Shown: one piece after another, positions 42,567-51,289 of the stretch
Position numbering within the stretch: the stretch's first letter is position 1
How the letters are laid out: the number at the start of each line of letters is the position of its first letter
Assembly: GCF_000981385.1 (NCBI RefSeq)
Contig: NZ_LATZ01000119.1
Span: 372,001-436,000 of the forward strand
Length of the DNA: 64,000 bases
Direction of reading: 5' to 3'
Origin: Bacillus sp. SA1-12
GTDB taxonomy: Bacteria > Bacillota > Bacilli > Bacillales > Bacillaceae
Made by a program: the position numbers and the translations under genes
Notes under the pieces: generated by a model
What the model was told of the DNA's origin: nothing
Database searches by the model: none
Seen by the model: the letters and a program-made list of their open reading frames with translations, nothing else

Positions 42567-43664
42567 ATGAATATTGGCAGTCATTTTAAACTTAAAGCGA
42601 TACTTGCCACCCTAACGGCAGCTGTTACTTTAGCTGGATGCGGAGCAAATACAGAAACAAAGGAAGTTAGTTCCACTGAAACAAAAGAAGAGAAAGTGTA
42701 TGAACTAAAAGTGGGATATGGTCAAGGTACAGGTGCTGCTTTGTTCGATGTTGCGGATCTTGAAGGATTTTTTGATGATGAAAATTTGAAAGTGGAAGGG
42801 ATCGGCTTTGCATCATCTGCGGATGGACTGAATGCTCTTCAAGCTGGAAAAATTGATTTAGGGATGACATTTGGAACAGCAGCACCTCTAACTTTTATTT
42901 CAAAGGGATCTGATTTCTCAATTATTGGGGGCCATTTAGAAGGGGGACATCCGATTTTAGTTCAGGAGAAAGATAAAGCTAAATATAAAACATTGGAAGA
43001 TTATAAGGGTAAGAAAGTAGGAACAATTCGTATGTTTACTTCCGATATAGTGTTTCGTTCCGCACTTGCAGAAGCAGGAATTGACTGGAAAAAAGATCTG
43101 GACATTGTTGAATTTAAAACAGGAGGAGATTTACTTCAAGCCATTTCAAGTGGAAAAGTTGATGTTGCCGTTTCAGCAGGCTCAACATATTTAAAAGCAA
43201 AAGAGCAAAAGCTTGCTGTTATCGCTTGGAGCAATGATTTAAATCCAACTCACGTTTGCTGCCGTGTTGTGACAAGAAAAGATCTATTAACAGAAGACCA
43301 AGGTGAAGCTTACAAACGATTTTTAAAAGCTTTAATTCGAGCTGAACGTGTAAAAAATGATCAACCAGAAGAAGCGGTAAAAGCTGCACAAAAGCATTTA
43401 AAATTAGATGATGCAACCGTCAATTCAATTGTCAATGAAGAACATGCCCACTATTCACCAGATCCTAATAGTAAAGAAGTGAAAAAAATGTGGGAACAGA
43501 TGAAAGAGATTGGCTATGTTGAAAATGCAGAAGATCTTAACATTCAAGATTATATTAATTTGGATCTCTATGAAAAAGCATTAAATGAATTAATAAAAGA
43601 ATACCCTGAGGATAAAACATATTATGAAAAGCAATTAGAGAGATTTAATGAACAAAATGTATAG
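42567..43664 (+). CDS. ABC substrate-binding lipoprotein
   Basis: A 365-aa lipoprotein (LAGC) of the SsuA/NMT1 class: YGQGTGAALFDVADLEGFF, LNALQAGKIDLGMTFG, KKVGTIRMF. It is only distantly similar to the island's other binding proteins, so a different ligand is likely, possibly a thioether, sulfone or sulfoxide in view of the monooxygenases in the operon. Confidence 0.82.
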   Translation: MNIGSHFKLKAILATLTAAVTLAGCGANTETKEVSSTETKEEKVYELKVGYGQGTGAALFDVADLEGFFDDENLKVEGIGFASSADGLNALQAGKIDLGMTFGTAAPLTFISKGSDFSIIGGHLEGGHPILVQEKDKAKYKTLEDYKGKKVGTIRMFTSDIVFRSALAEAGIDWKKDLDIVEFKTGGDLLQAISSGKVDVAVSAGSTYLKAKEQKLAVIAWSNDLNPTHVCCRVVTRKDLLTEDQGEAYKRFLKALIRAERVKNDQPEEAVKAAQKHLKLDDATVNSIVNEEHAHYSPDPNSKEVKKMWEQMKEIGYVENAEDLNIQDYINLDLYEKALNELIKEYPEDKTYYEKQLERFNEQNV

Positions 43665-43753
43665 ATGGATAAAGCTGCACAGGAACTGTTACATGCTATG
43701 GCCATAGTTAATCGTTTGGATGATAAGCAATTAGATAGAAAGGAGATATACTT

Positions 43754-44521
43754 TTGAAAACATTTCTCAAAAAATATACGATAACTATTTTTATTGGAGT
43801 AGCTTTTATCCTGATATGGGAGACTCTTACCAGATACGGCAGTTTAAATCCAGTTATTTTCCCGGGATTAGGGAAAGTATTTGGGGTGTTTCTTTCTGAT
43901 GGAAAAGAATTATTGTTGGGATTGCTTAGTTCTCTCAAGTTATTGGTCCCTGCATACATGGGGTCAATTATTTTAGGTATTGGTGGAGGCGTCTTTCTTG
44001 GTCTTTCTACCAGTGTTCGACATATATTAATGCCTTATATCCATTTGCTGAGCCCTTTACCGCCAACAATATTTATTCCTTATGCGATTGCTGTATTGCC
44101 AAGTTTTCAATCTGCTTCTATCTTTTTGATTTTTATTGGAACGTTTTGGCCCATTTTTTTAGGATCTCTTCAAGGTGTATTAATCATTGATAAACATTAT
44201 TTAGATAATGCGAAAATATTAGGTTTAAAAGGGAATGACTTTTTGTTTAAAGTGATTATCCCAGCCGCTTCACCTCACATTTTAAGTGGTGCCGGGTCAG
44301 CATTAATCATGTCGTTCCTGATTTTAACGATGGCTGAAATGTTTGGAGCTGAATCCGGGATGGGCTACTTTATACAATATTATACAGATTTTGCACAATA
44401 TGATTATGTCATCGCTGGTATGATTTTTAATAGTGCTGTAATTTTGATTGCTTTATTATTTTTTGAAAAATTAAAGAAACAGGTCCTGTTTTGGACGAAT
44501 CTAAAAACGGATTCCGAGTAA
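43754..44521 (+). CDS. ABC transporter permease
   Basis: A 255-aa permease with about six hydrophobic segments and an EAA-type loop DNAKILGLKGNDFLFKVIIPA. The start is TTG 43754 with AAAGGAGATA. It forms the channel of the third sulfonate-class importer in the island counted from the left after ssu. Confidence 0.82.
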   Translation: MKTFLKKYTITIFIGVAFILIWETLTRYGSLNPVIFPGLGKVFGVFLSDGKELLLGLLSSLKLLVPAYMGSIILGIGGGVFLGLSTSVRHILMPYIHLLSPLPPTIFIPYAIAVLPSFQSASIFLIFIGTFWPIFLGSLQGVLIIDKHYLDNAKILGLKGNDFLFKVIIPAASPHILSGAGSALIMSFLILTMAEMFGAESGMGYFIQYYTDFAQYDYVIAGMIFNSAVILIALLFFEKLKKQVLFWTNLKTDSE

Positions 44522-44532
44522 GAAGCAGAAAA

Positions 44533-44916
44533 ATGAGATTCCTTATTTTATTAATAGGTTGCTTATTAATACTCGGTGGATGCACAGCGAAAGAGGAAGC
44601 CAAGACCTCTAAAACAATTGGTCTTGATGTGGCAGTAACCAGTATTCCAAAACAAATCCAATTATTAAAGCCAGTGAAGATTACTGCTTTAGTTACAATA
44701 AACGGTGCCGAAGTGAATGAAAAAGCCGAAGTTGAATTTGAGCTTATTAAAAAGAATGGAGCTCAAATAGGTTTCGTCACTCCTGAATATATCGGAGATG
44801 GAAAGTATCAAATCGAAACGATTTTCGATGAAGAGGGAGAATATCAGATTGTGTCACACGTATCTATAGGAAATGTTCATGAGATGCCAATATTTGAAAT
44901 CAAGGTATTACCTTGA
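44533..44916 (+). CDS. YtkA-like lipoprotein
   Basis: A 127-aa lipoprotein with leader ILGGC and one beta-rich YtkA/FixH-like domain (GLDVAVTSIPKQIQLLKPVK, later GDGKYQIETIFDEEGEYQIV). It overlaps no gene but starts just after the permease end. Such domains occur in copper or oxidase maturation proteins in Bacillus. Placing one between a sulfur importer and a thioredoxin-like protein suggests extracytoplasmic redox handling, which is inference. The start choice is weak (no good ribosome site). Confidence 0.65.
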   Translation: MRFLILLIGCLLILGGCTAKEEAKTSKTIGLDVAVTSIPKQIQLLKPVKITALVTINGAEVNEKAEVEFELIKKNGAQIGFVTPEYIGDGKYQIETIFDEEGEYQIVSHVSIGNVHEMPIFEIKVLP

Positions 44917-44932
44917 TGAGAGGACGGATGGG

Positions 44933-45469
44933 ATGCCAATAAAAATGAAAACGATTTTGATTGTCCGTCTAAGTTTTTTATCAATTTTGATCATTGCAGC
45001 AGTCTATGTCTTTTATAACGAGGTCTTTAAGGAACAAGAAGTTGTTGCAGCAAAAGTTGGGTATACAGCACCAGATTTCACCCTGAAACATTTAGACCGA
45101 ATAGAACAAACATTGTCTGATCATGGCGGCAAGGGGATTGTCCTTAACTTTTGGGCAACGTACTGCCCACCTTGTGAAAAGGAGATGCCCTATCTTGAGA
45201 ACGCGTATCAGAAATATAAAAACCAAGGGGTAGATATTTTGGCGGTAAATGTTGCTGAGCCGACTCTACTTGTCAATCAGTATGTGACAAATAAAAATTT
45301 AACTTTTCAAATTTTACTCGATCGAGATGGAGTAGTGGCTGAACAATATCAAGTTCAAAATCTACCAATTACATTTTTCATTGATTCCAACGGTGAAATT
45401 ATCGATAAAGTTTCCGGTGAGTTGACAGAAGCAAAACTTAAAAAAGGAATAGAAATGATTCAACCATAA
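44933..45469 (+). CDS. Membrane-anchored thioredoxin-like protein (ResA/TlpA family)
   Basis: A 178-aa protein with one N-terminal membrane anchor and a thioredoxin fold carrying WATYCPPCEKEMP and the cis-proline NLPITFF. ResA-type proteins reduce disulfides outside the membrane. GAGAGGA lies 7 nt before ATG 44933. Position in the operon suggests it keeps a sulfur ligand or the YtkA-like protein reduced. Confidence 0.8.
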   Translation: MPIKMKTILIVRLSFLSILIIAAVYVFYNEVFKEQEVVAAKVGYTAPDFTLKHLDRIEQTLSDHGGKGIVLNFWATYCPPCEKEMPYLENAYQKYKNQGVDILAVNVAEPTLLVNQYVTNKNLTFQILLDRDGVVAEQYQVQNLPITFFIDSNGEIIDKVSGELTEAKLKKGIEMIQP

Positions 45470-45508
45470 CGTCTAGTGACAAAGCTTATGAAAGTAGGGG
45501 GAGTATAC

Positions 45509-46837
45509 ATGTCAAAGAACAAAACATTAAAATTAGGAGCCATGATCCATGGTGTTGGTGGCGGCTGGGCAGATTGGAGACATCCTGATTCTTTGCCAAA
45601 CGCCAGTACAAACTTTGATTTTTATAAGGAACAAGCGCAAAAAGCGGAAGAAGGGAAATTTGATTTTGTCTTTATTGCGGATAGTGTATCAATTAATGAG
45701 AATTCTAGTCCCCATTATTTAAATAGATTTGAACCTTTGACAATTTTGTCGGCGATTGCAGCCAATACTTCTAAAATTGGATTGGTAGGCACGGTTACAG
45801 TTAGCTACAGTGAACCTTATACAGTTGCGAGACAATTCTCTTCTCTTGACCATATCAGTCATGGAAGAGCAGGTTGGAATGTTGTAACATCTTGGCTTTC
45901 AGGATCAGCTGATAATTATAGTAGAAAAGAACATCCGTCACATGCAGAGCGGTATAAAATAGCACAAGAATTCCTTGAAGTGACTAAGGGGCTGTGGGAT
46001 TCGTGGGAAGATGATGCTTTCCTTCATGATAAAGAAACTGGTCGCTTTTTTGATAAAGAAAAGCTGCATACGTTGAACCATAAAGGCAAGTATTTCTCTG
46101 TGAAAGGTCCGTTAAATATCGCCCGTTCAAAACAAGGACAGCCGGTTATTTTTCAAGCCGGTGTATCAGAGGACGGGAGAAATTTTGCTGCTAAATATGC
46201 AGATTCGATTTTTTCAGGATTTGAAATAAAAGAAGAAGCAAAGAAATTCTATAAAGATTTAAAAAGAAGAGCAAAAGAATTCGGCCGTAACCCTGATAAG
46301 CTATTTGTATTACCTGGTATTATTCCGGTTATTGGAGATACACAGGAGGAAGCAAACAGAAAGCAACAAGAAATTGCCAACCTAGTATCGATTGATAAAG
46401 CACTTCATGCTTTGGGCAGGCCATTTGATGACCATGATTTCTCACAATACCCATTGGATGAACCATTTCCGGATTTGGGTGATTTAGGGAGTGACAGCCA
46501 TCGTGGAACATCAGATAAAATTAAGCAAATGGCTAAAGAAAAAAATTTAACCCTTCGACAAGTTGCGGTGAATATTGCAACGCCAAAAGGACAATTTGTT
46601 GGAACCCCTGAAAAAGTAGCCGACCTTCTACAGGAATGGATGGAGGAAGAAGCAAGTGATGGATTTATTATTGGTGCTGCAACACCAAAAGGTCTTCCTG
46701 AATTTGTTGAACGAGTTGTTCCTATTCTACAAGAACGGGGGTTATTTAGAACGGAATATGAGCATGATACTCTACGAGGACATCTAGGATTGAACATACC
46801 CGAAAATCGCTATTCAAAAAACGTATTACAACGATAA
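45509..46837 (+). CDS. LLM flavin-dependent monooxygenase (NtaA/SnaA/DszA family)
   Basis: A 442-aa monooxygenase, paralogue of the one at 5912: LGAMIHGVGGGWADWRHPDS, FDFVFIADS, SSLDHISHGRAGWNVVTS and GLFRTEYEHDTLRGHLGL. It probably works with the DszC-like enzyme at 40501 on an organosulfur compound, needing FMNH2. The start is ATG 45509 with AGGGGGAG. Confidence 0.85.
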   Translation: MSKNKTLKLGAMIHGVGGGWADWRHPDSLPNASTNFDFYKEQAQKAEEGKFDFVFIADSVSINENSSPHYLNRFEPLTILSAIAANTSKIGLVGTVTVSYSEPYTVARQFSSLDHISHGRAGWNVVTSWLSGSADNYSRKEHPSHAERYKIAQEFLEVTKGLWDSWEDDAFLHDKETGRFFDKEKLHTLNHKGKYFSVKGPLNIARSKQGQPVIFQAGVSEDGRNFAAKYADSIFSGFEIKEEAKKFYKDLKRRAKEFGRNPDKLFVLPGIIPVIGDTQEEANRKQQEIANLVSIDKALHALGRPFDDHDFSQYPLDEPFPDLGDLGSDSHRGTSDKIKQMAKEKNLTLRQVAVNIATPKGQFVGTPEKVADLLQEWMEEEASDGFIIGAATPKGLPEFVERVVPILQERGLFRTEYEHDTLRGHLGLNIPENRYSKNVLQR

Positions 46838-46880
46838 AGGTCTATAAGTGAAAGAATCACTAATGACGTTTACACTCCTG

Positions 46881-46912
46881 GTTCCTGCAGTTGATGAATG
46901 CAGAAACTTTTT
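46881..46912 (+). terminator. Terminator at the end of the sulfur island
   Basis: GTT-C-CTGCA (46881-46889) pairs with TGCAG-A-AAC (46899-46907), followed by five T. Confidence 0.7.
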
Positions 46913-46923
46913 GTCATGAATGA

Positions 46924-46962
46924 AAAGCCTTTTTCATCATTTTTTTGATGTATTGGCTTTTT
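46924..46962 (+). terminator. Second terminator
   Basis: AAAGCC with GGCTTT encloses ATCA/TGAT, followed by T. Region 46963-47152 holds nothing else I recognise. Confidence 0.6.
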
Positions 46963-47152
46963 CTATTTACTTAGCAAGAAAGAAATTGAACTAGGACTGA
47001 ATACCTTCTTAAAACCTATATTCTTCTCTATTTCCTTTTGAAAAAATAGTGAAAACAGGAAACTACTACAAAAGAATTAATCCATTAGATACCACAGCCC
47101 ATAATGCAGAAAACAATCGTAAATTGAAATAAATTTAATTTGAAAAAAGTGG

Positions 47153-47181
47153 TTGATTTTTCTAAACTTTCATAATATGAT
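47153..47181 (+). promoter_or_regulatory. Promoter of the Rrf2 gene
   Basis: TTGATT (47153-47158), 17 bp, TATGAT (47176-47181). Confidence 0.65.
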
Positions 47182-47225
47182 AAACAAAAACAAACATAAC
47201 CAATAGGGAATGTCGGAATTAAAAT

Positions 47226-47284
47226 GTAAACAAGTTTACTAAACAAAAAACTTTGGGTTAAAGTTGACTAATTCACTCAACTTT
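47226..47284 (+). promoter_or_regulatory. Two palindromes before the Rrf2 gene
   Basis: GTAAAC-AA-GTTTAC at 47226-47239 and AAAGTTGA (47260-47267) with TCAACTTT (47277-47284). Both lie between promoter and ribosome site and are candidate operators for autoregulation; the second could also form an RNA hairpin next to AGGAGG. Confidence 0.5.
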
Positions 47285-47297
47285 ACAGGAGGAAAAA

Positions 47298-47747
47298 ATG
47301 AAGGTTTCTAGTAAAGGTGAATATGCATTAAGGGCCTTATTGGTTTTAGGTCAGCAACAAGGTCAGGTAATGACCATTCAAGAAATCTCTGATAAAACTC
47401 TTGTTACGATCAATTATTTAGAACAAATATTACTGCAATTAAAAAAATTGGATTTCGTAAAAAGTAAAAGAGGAGCACGTGGAGGCTATTTTCTCCATAA
47501 AGAGGCGCAACAAATTAACATTGGTGAAGTTATTCGAAAGTTAGAGGGACCTTTATCTCCAATGAGCTGTGCATCCATTACAAAATATGAACCTTGTCCA
47601 TTAGAGGCAGGATGTCAATTAAAGCCGCTATGGTCTCTTGTCAGAGATACGATCTCTTATGTTCTTGATCGTACGACTCTTGAAGATTTACTTTTAAATA
47701 AAATACATTTACTTGAAGGGGATGAGTTAGTTGTCTTCAAAAAATAA
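47298..47747 (+). CDS. Rrf2-family regulator with three-cysteine sensor
   Basis: A 149-aa Rrf2 protein: N-terminal winged helix (KGEYALRALLVLG, LEQILLQLKKLDFVKSKRGARGGYFL) and C-x8-C-x5-C in MSCASITKYEPCPLEAGC, the place where IscR/NsrR bind an Fe-S cluster. It is followed by yezD, which in B. subtilis belongs to sulfur control. CymR, the classical cysteine regulator, lacks these cysteines, so this is probably a related sensor, not CymR itself. Confidence 0.8.
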   Translation: MKVSSKGEYALRALLVLGQQQGQVMTIQEISDKTLVTINYLEQILLQLKKLDFVKSKRGARGGYFLHKEAQQINIGEVIRKLEGPLSPMSCASITKYEPCPLEAGCQLKPLWSLVRDTISYVLDRTTLEDLLLNKIHLLEGDELVVFKK

Positions 47748-47919
47748 AATTGATCAGGCTGTTATCGAAAAAATCGTTAGTTTTTTGGAAAATATCGAGT
47801 ATGGAACCGTGCAAATTACAGTTCATGATTCACAAGTTACCCAAATTGAAAAAGGTGAGAAATACCGTTTTGCCATGAAAAAAAGCAATGAAAATGTAAA
47901 GCAATTAAAAAATTACTAA
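47731..47919 (+). CDS. yezD: YezD-like DUF2292 protein
   Basis: A 62-aa protein with IVSFLENIEYGTVQITVHDS and QIEKGEKYRF, the DUF2292 core. Function unknown; in Bacillus it sits among sulfur genes. The start is TTG 47731, overlapping the Rrf2 end, with GGGGATGAG upstream. Confidence 0.75.
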   Translation: MSSKNKIDQAVIEKIVSFLENIEYGTVQITVHDSQVTQIEKGEKYRFAMKKSNENVKQLKNY

Positions 47920-47990
47920 TCTAGGGAAAACAAAACATGAACAATTTTCAATAACATGTTCTTCCATATAAGTAGGAACTTAAAAACTCA

Positions 47991-48025
47991 AAAGCCTCCG
48001 TCTTCTCACTGACAGAGGCTTTTTT
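47991..48025 (+). terminator. Terminator of the Rrf2-yezD operon
   Basis: AAGCCTC-C-GTC pairs with GAC-A-GAGGCTT, followed by T. The following gap to 48297 carries a promoter-like relic (CTGACCAGCAGGAATA near 48109) but no clear site. Confidence 0.75.
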
Positions 48026-48297
48026 GTTGGTTAAAAAAGGAAAGCCGTAATGATCCTTTCGATAGGTATAGAATAAACAGTTAGTTATCTATAAATATAT
48101 TATGTAAACTGACCAGCAGGAATACTCTTTCTAGTAGACAGCAAACTTGTGAATATTGCTTTTTATTAATCTTACAGTGATTCCATTTGAAGTCTTATTT
48201 ATCGATTTAATGAGACAAATAAATGAAGGTGAAAAATACCACAATTCCTTCTATATATTTCTTCTCAGCGTTGTTAGAATAAAGAAGGAGGTGAATA

Positions 48298-49179
48298 ATG
48301 GAAATTAACGAGACAACAAAAGCATGGTATCAATCCGATCGTTTTAAGGTATTTATAAAAATAGTGGTTCCTATTGTGATTGTTGCTGTTCTTCTTTTTG
48401 TCATGAACCAATGGAATAAAGCAGTCCTAACATTTATCATAAAACATAAATGGCTCATGTTAATTGGTTTCACGGCAGCAATACTATATTGCAGCTGGGC
48501 TTTCTCGGAATTTTTTAATAAACAGAGGCAAAATTTAAGAAGAACCTGGTACTTTCTCTTTCTAATAGGGATTGTTTTTATGCTTAGCGAAACAGGCTTT
48601 GATGCACAAAAATGGCAGGGATATACCTTGCTGGCAGGAATGTTTATATTCGTTGATTTAGCGCTATTTTTAACACCTTCAATTAAAAAAATTGCAGGGG
48701 CAGAAATGGAACAAATCAATGAAATGGAGAACGTAAATGATGAAATGAAAAAAGTCATCGTCCAAACACAAAATAGAAGCTGGCAATATACCAATATATT
48801 AGATAGGCTGGACACTTCTTTGTTCGGAACACAGCAATGGTTTAATATAGATGAATACCGAGGCAGTTTAGAAGATTTTCTTTCCATATACGGGGAGACT
48901 TGCAGGCAAAGCATTACTGTATTTAAGTTTGATGATCAATCATTTTTCAAACAAGAAATAGGAACTGTCATGGGAGTGGATTTGACTGATAAGGAAATTG
49001 CTTTATTAGAGGAACAAAAACTTCTTCACATTGACAGAAGGACCATCCTGATTCCATACATTGAAAGAGTATTTCCAGTCGTCATATCAATTTTCGGAGA
49101 AAAGGACATTCTTGATATTGACACTGATCATATTGTCAACTTATCCTTAATACATAGCTGGTTAAAAAAACAAACATGA
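48298..49179 (+). CDS. spoIISA: SpoIISA-like membrane toxin
   Basis: A 293-aa protein with membrane segments at about residues 20-40, 52-70, 83-98 and 105-125 followed by a soluble GAF-like cytoplasmic part, as in B. subtilis SpoIISA. RRTWYFLFLIGIVFM and FVDLALFLTPSIKKIAGAEME align well from memory with SpoIISA. It has an additional N-terminal membrane segment compared with SpoIISA. SpoIISA damages the membrane during sporulation or growth unless blocked by SpoIISB. Two small antitoxin-like genes follow. AAGGAGGTG precedes the ATG. Confidence 0.8.
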   Translation: MEINETTKAWYQSDRFKVFIKIVVPIVIVAVLLFVMNQWNKAVLTFIIKHKWLMLIGFTAAILYCSWAFSEFFNKQRQNLRRTWYFLFLIGIVFMLSETGFDAQKWQGYTLLAGMFIFVDLALFLTPSIKKIAGAEMEQINEMENVNDEMKKVIVQTQNRSWQYTNILDRLDTSLFGTQQWFNIDEYRGSLEDFLSIYGETCRQSITVFKFDDQSFFKQEIGTVMGVDLTDKEIALLEEQKLLHIDRRTILIPYIERVFPVVISIFGEKDILDIDTDHIVNLSLIHSWLKKQT

Positions 49180-49248
49180 GGATTAAGTAGATGAAATAAG
49201 TTTATTTTGATCCAATCAAGGGAAATAAAGGGTAAAGGAGTGGATGAA

Positions 49249-49455
49249 ATGGAAAGAGCAATAGCAGGTGAATATGGGACAACTCCTATAGAAAAACACA
49301 AGGCGAAATCAAAATCACCTTTTTTATTAGAAAATGCCACTCGCACAGTCCCGCATACTACTCCATCATTATATACAAGAGACTTATTTGAAAGAAGCGA
49401 TAAAGCGGTAGAACAGCTAAAACAATACAGAGGCAGAGTGCATAAAGCGGAATAG
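49249..49455 (+). CDS. spoIISB: SpoIISB-like antitoxin
   Basis: A 68-aa hydrophilic protein. SPFLLENATRTVPHTTPSLY and a C-terminal charged helix (RSDKAVEQLKQYRGR) match the SpoIISB layout, in which a disordered antitoxin wraps the toxin's cytoplasmic domain. The start is ATG 49249 with AAAGGAG. It lies 69 nt after the toxin. Confidence 0.7.
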   Translation: MERAIAGEYGTTPIEKHKAKSKSPFLLENATRTVPHTTPSLYTRDLFERSDKAVEQLKQYRGRVHKAE

Positions 49456-49553
49456 TTCTTGATCAGACTGTTTGTGGTTTACGGCTAAAACTCTCATAAA
49501 ATGGCCATACAGTAAATATACTTGTTAAGAGTTGCTGTATGGGAGTGGAAAAG

Positions 49554-49697
49554 ATGGGAGAAAGGAAGAAAAAAAGTCCTTTTTTATTAGACAAGCCTTC
49601 TGGTACGTTACCAAACAGAAATAAGGAACACCATCAGTTGTTATCACTAAACAATAAGATTAAAGAACAACTCAATCGATTGAAGAAAGACAGATGA
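49554..49697 (+). CDS. spoIISC: SpoIISC-like second antitoxin
   Basis: A 47-aa protein starting MGERKKKSPFLLDKPSGTLP and ending in a charged helix. The KSPFLL core is shared with the gene at 49249, marking it as a paralogue; B. subtilis also has a third gene, spoIISC. GGGAGTGG lies upstream. A CATACAG/CTGTATG inverted repeat (49506-49512 with 49535-49541) precedes it. Confidence 0.65.
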   Translation: MGERKKKSPFLLDKPSGTLPNRNKEHHQLLSLNNKIKEQLNRLKKDR

Positions 49698-49716
49698 TTT
49701 CTCATCTGTCTTTTTT
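49688..49716 (+). terminator. Terminator of the spoIIS operon
   Basis: AGACAGATGA pairs with TCATCTGTCT around a short loop, followed by six T; it overlaps the last stop codon. Confidence 0.9.
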
Positions 49717-49867
49717 GTGTCTTAAGACAGATGAGATAAGTGTATAAGGATGAATGTATAAATTTTTTGCAACAAAGCTATCAGCTTATGACTATAGGCA
49801 ATCTTAATGGAGTACAATGATATCTTAGGAAGGAAATCATATAACGTAAAATTTTGGAGGATATGAA

Positions 49868-50425
49868 ATGAGTATAATTGAACAAGCGATTAACTTCGCA
49901 GCAGCAGCGCATGATGGACAAACGAGAAAAGCAACAAACATTCCATATATTACTCATCCATTTGCAGTCGGTATGCTGTTGCAAAAAGAGCAGTGTACAG
50001 ATGAAGTGATTGCTGCCGGTATATTGCATGATACGATTGAAGACACATCTGCCACATACGAGGATTTAGAGAATCAATTTGGCAAGCAAATTGCACGTCT
50101 TGTCCTGGCGGCATCTGAGCGTGACAAGAGCTTGCCGTGGGAGCAGAGAAAGCAGCACACGATTGATGCATTGAAACATGCTGGCTTAGATGAAATTAAA
50201 ATTATTACAGCAGATAAATTACATAACTTAAGAAGCATTCATGCAGATCTTATCATACAGGGAGAAAAAATCTGGGAACGTTTCAACCGCGGAAAACGTG
50301 ATCAACAATGGTATTATACAGGGATTATTAAGGCATTATCACCACGCCGAAATGAATTCGCGCTGATTGGAGAGCTTGAAAAGGAAGTGGAGTCGGTATT
50401 TGGCTCGCACTTCCATCATGAATAA
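49868..50425 (+). CDS. HD-domain hydrolase, SpoT/MESH1-like
   Basis: A 185-aa HD phosphohydrolase. The metal site is visible as AHDGQTRK...YITHP, ILHDTIEDT and ADKLHNL, the arrangement of the ppGpp hydrolase half of RelA/SpoT. It lacks any synthetase domain. It may hydrolyse (p)ppGpp or a related nucleotide. TTGGAGG lies upstream; it stands alone. Confidence 0.8.
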   Translation: MSIIEQAINFAAAAHDGQTRKATNIPYITHPFAVGMLLQKEQCTDEVIAAGILHDTIEDTSATYEDLENQFGKQIARLVLAASERDKSLPWEQRKQHTIDALKHAGLDEIKIITADKLHNLRSIHADLIIQGEKIWERFNRGKRDQQWYYTGIIKALSPRRNEFALIGELEKEVESVFGSHFHHE

Positions 50426-50603
50426 TGGGGATCTGATTTTTTAACTTAATGGCATTCTGGATTTACAAAAAAAACGAATACACGCAATCTCCTATTTTGT
50501 TAGCCTAGATTTCGAACTAAAAAGTAAAAAAAGACACGTGTTATTGAGGGTTAACTATTGTTTAATGAAAATAGTATAATCAGCAGCAAATTCATATCGT
50601 AGT

Positions 50604-51002
50604 TTAGAACATCCCATTTTCATTAGGGGACTCCTCTGGTATAGGCTGACCAATATCCCATAACTCAACAATTTGGTTATCCTGGAAACGAAAGATATGG
50701 ACAACAGCCCCTCCAAGATCATCTGAATTCTGCTTAACATGTGAGTGAACCGCAACAGTATCTTTCTCCTGAATAGCACGTTTGACCTCAAGGATTTTGT
50801 GAGGGTTTTTTGCTGCATTCTCTTCCATCGCAATCATAAGAGAGTCCGCATCACCGCGGAAATAGGGGTTGTGGTGACAAAAGTCAGATCCTATGTACCT
50901 TTTGTATGCTTCGCGAACATGTCCTGATGCTACGAGCCGCAAGAATGATACCGCTTTCTCTTTGGGGGAATTTGTCGATGCAGACGAATGTTCTATATTC
51001 AA
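50604..51002 (-). CDS. SnoaL-like NTF2-fold protein
   Basis: A 132-aa NTF2-fold protein (HHNPYFRGDADSLM, ... HIFRFQDNQIVELWD) of the SnoaL family, usually a small cyclase or ligand binder. Product unknown. The ATG at 51011 touches the ribosome site, so TTG at 51002 is the better start; the ATG version would be 135 aa. Confidence 0.75.
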   Translation of the reverse strand: MNIEHSSASTNSPKEKAVSFLRLVASGHVREAYKRYIGSDFCHHNPYFRGDADSLMIAMEENAAKNPHKILEVKRAIQEKDTVAVHSHVKQNSDDLGGAVVHIFRFQDNQIVELWDIGQPIPEESPNENGMF

Positions 51003-51144
51003 GTAAATCATCCTTTCTATTCAAGAATTAATTTTGTATATGAATGATTAGAAGTTTAAGGTATTGAAAAAAACATGTCAATTTTGACGATAATTCGTCA
51101 TGCGATAACTAAAGTAAAGGTGGATGTATCGGTTTTTTTGTATA

Positions 51145-51192
51145 TTGATTTTTCGAACATTTGTTCCTTTAATAATTAAAGGAACAAATGTT
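51145..51192 (+). promoter_or_regulatory. SOS-type promoter: LexA box and 18-bp inverted repeat
   Basis: TTGATT (51145-51150), 17 bp, TTTAAT (51168-51173), with CGAACATTTGTTCC (51154-51167) exactly in the spacer; this fits the Bacillus LexA/DinR box CGAACN4GTTCG with one change. AACATTTGTTCCTTTAAT (51156-51173) is the perfect complement of 51175-51192, separated by one base. Confidence 0.65.
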
Positions 51193-51289
51193 GATTGAGG
51201 TTATAGAAAAGGACAAGAAAATCGATTCAACATTAAATAAGGTAATGGATGCGTCTTTATTTTCAAACAAAAAACAGCAGGAAATGTAA
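51188..51289 (+). CDS. Tiny ORF behind the LexA box
   Basis: ATG 51188 to TAA 51289 gives 33 residues, MLIEVIEKDKKIDSTLNKVM onward, with AAAGGAA just upstream inside the inverted repeat. I do not recognise it. It could be a small SOS peptide or the remains of a longer damage-response gene. Confidence 0.35.
   Translation: MLIEVIEKDKKIDSTLNKVMDASLFSNKKQQEM

Noticed and set aside
48109..48140. CTGACCAG sequence before spoIISA as another S-leader.
   Set aside because: The 3' arm does not pair and there is no terminator; it looks more like an eroded promoter with GGAAT.
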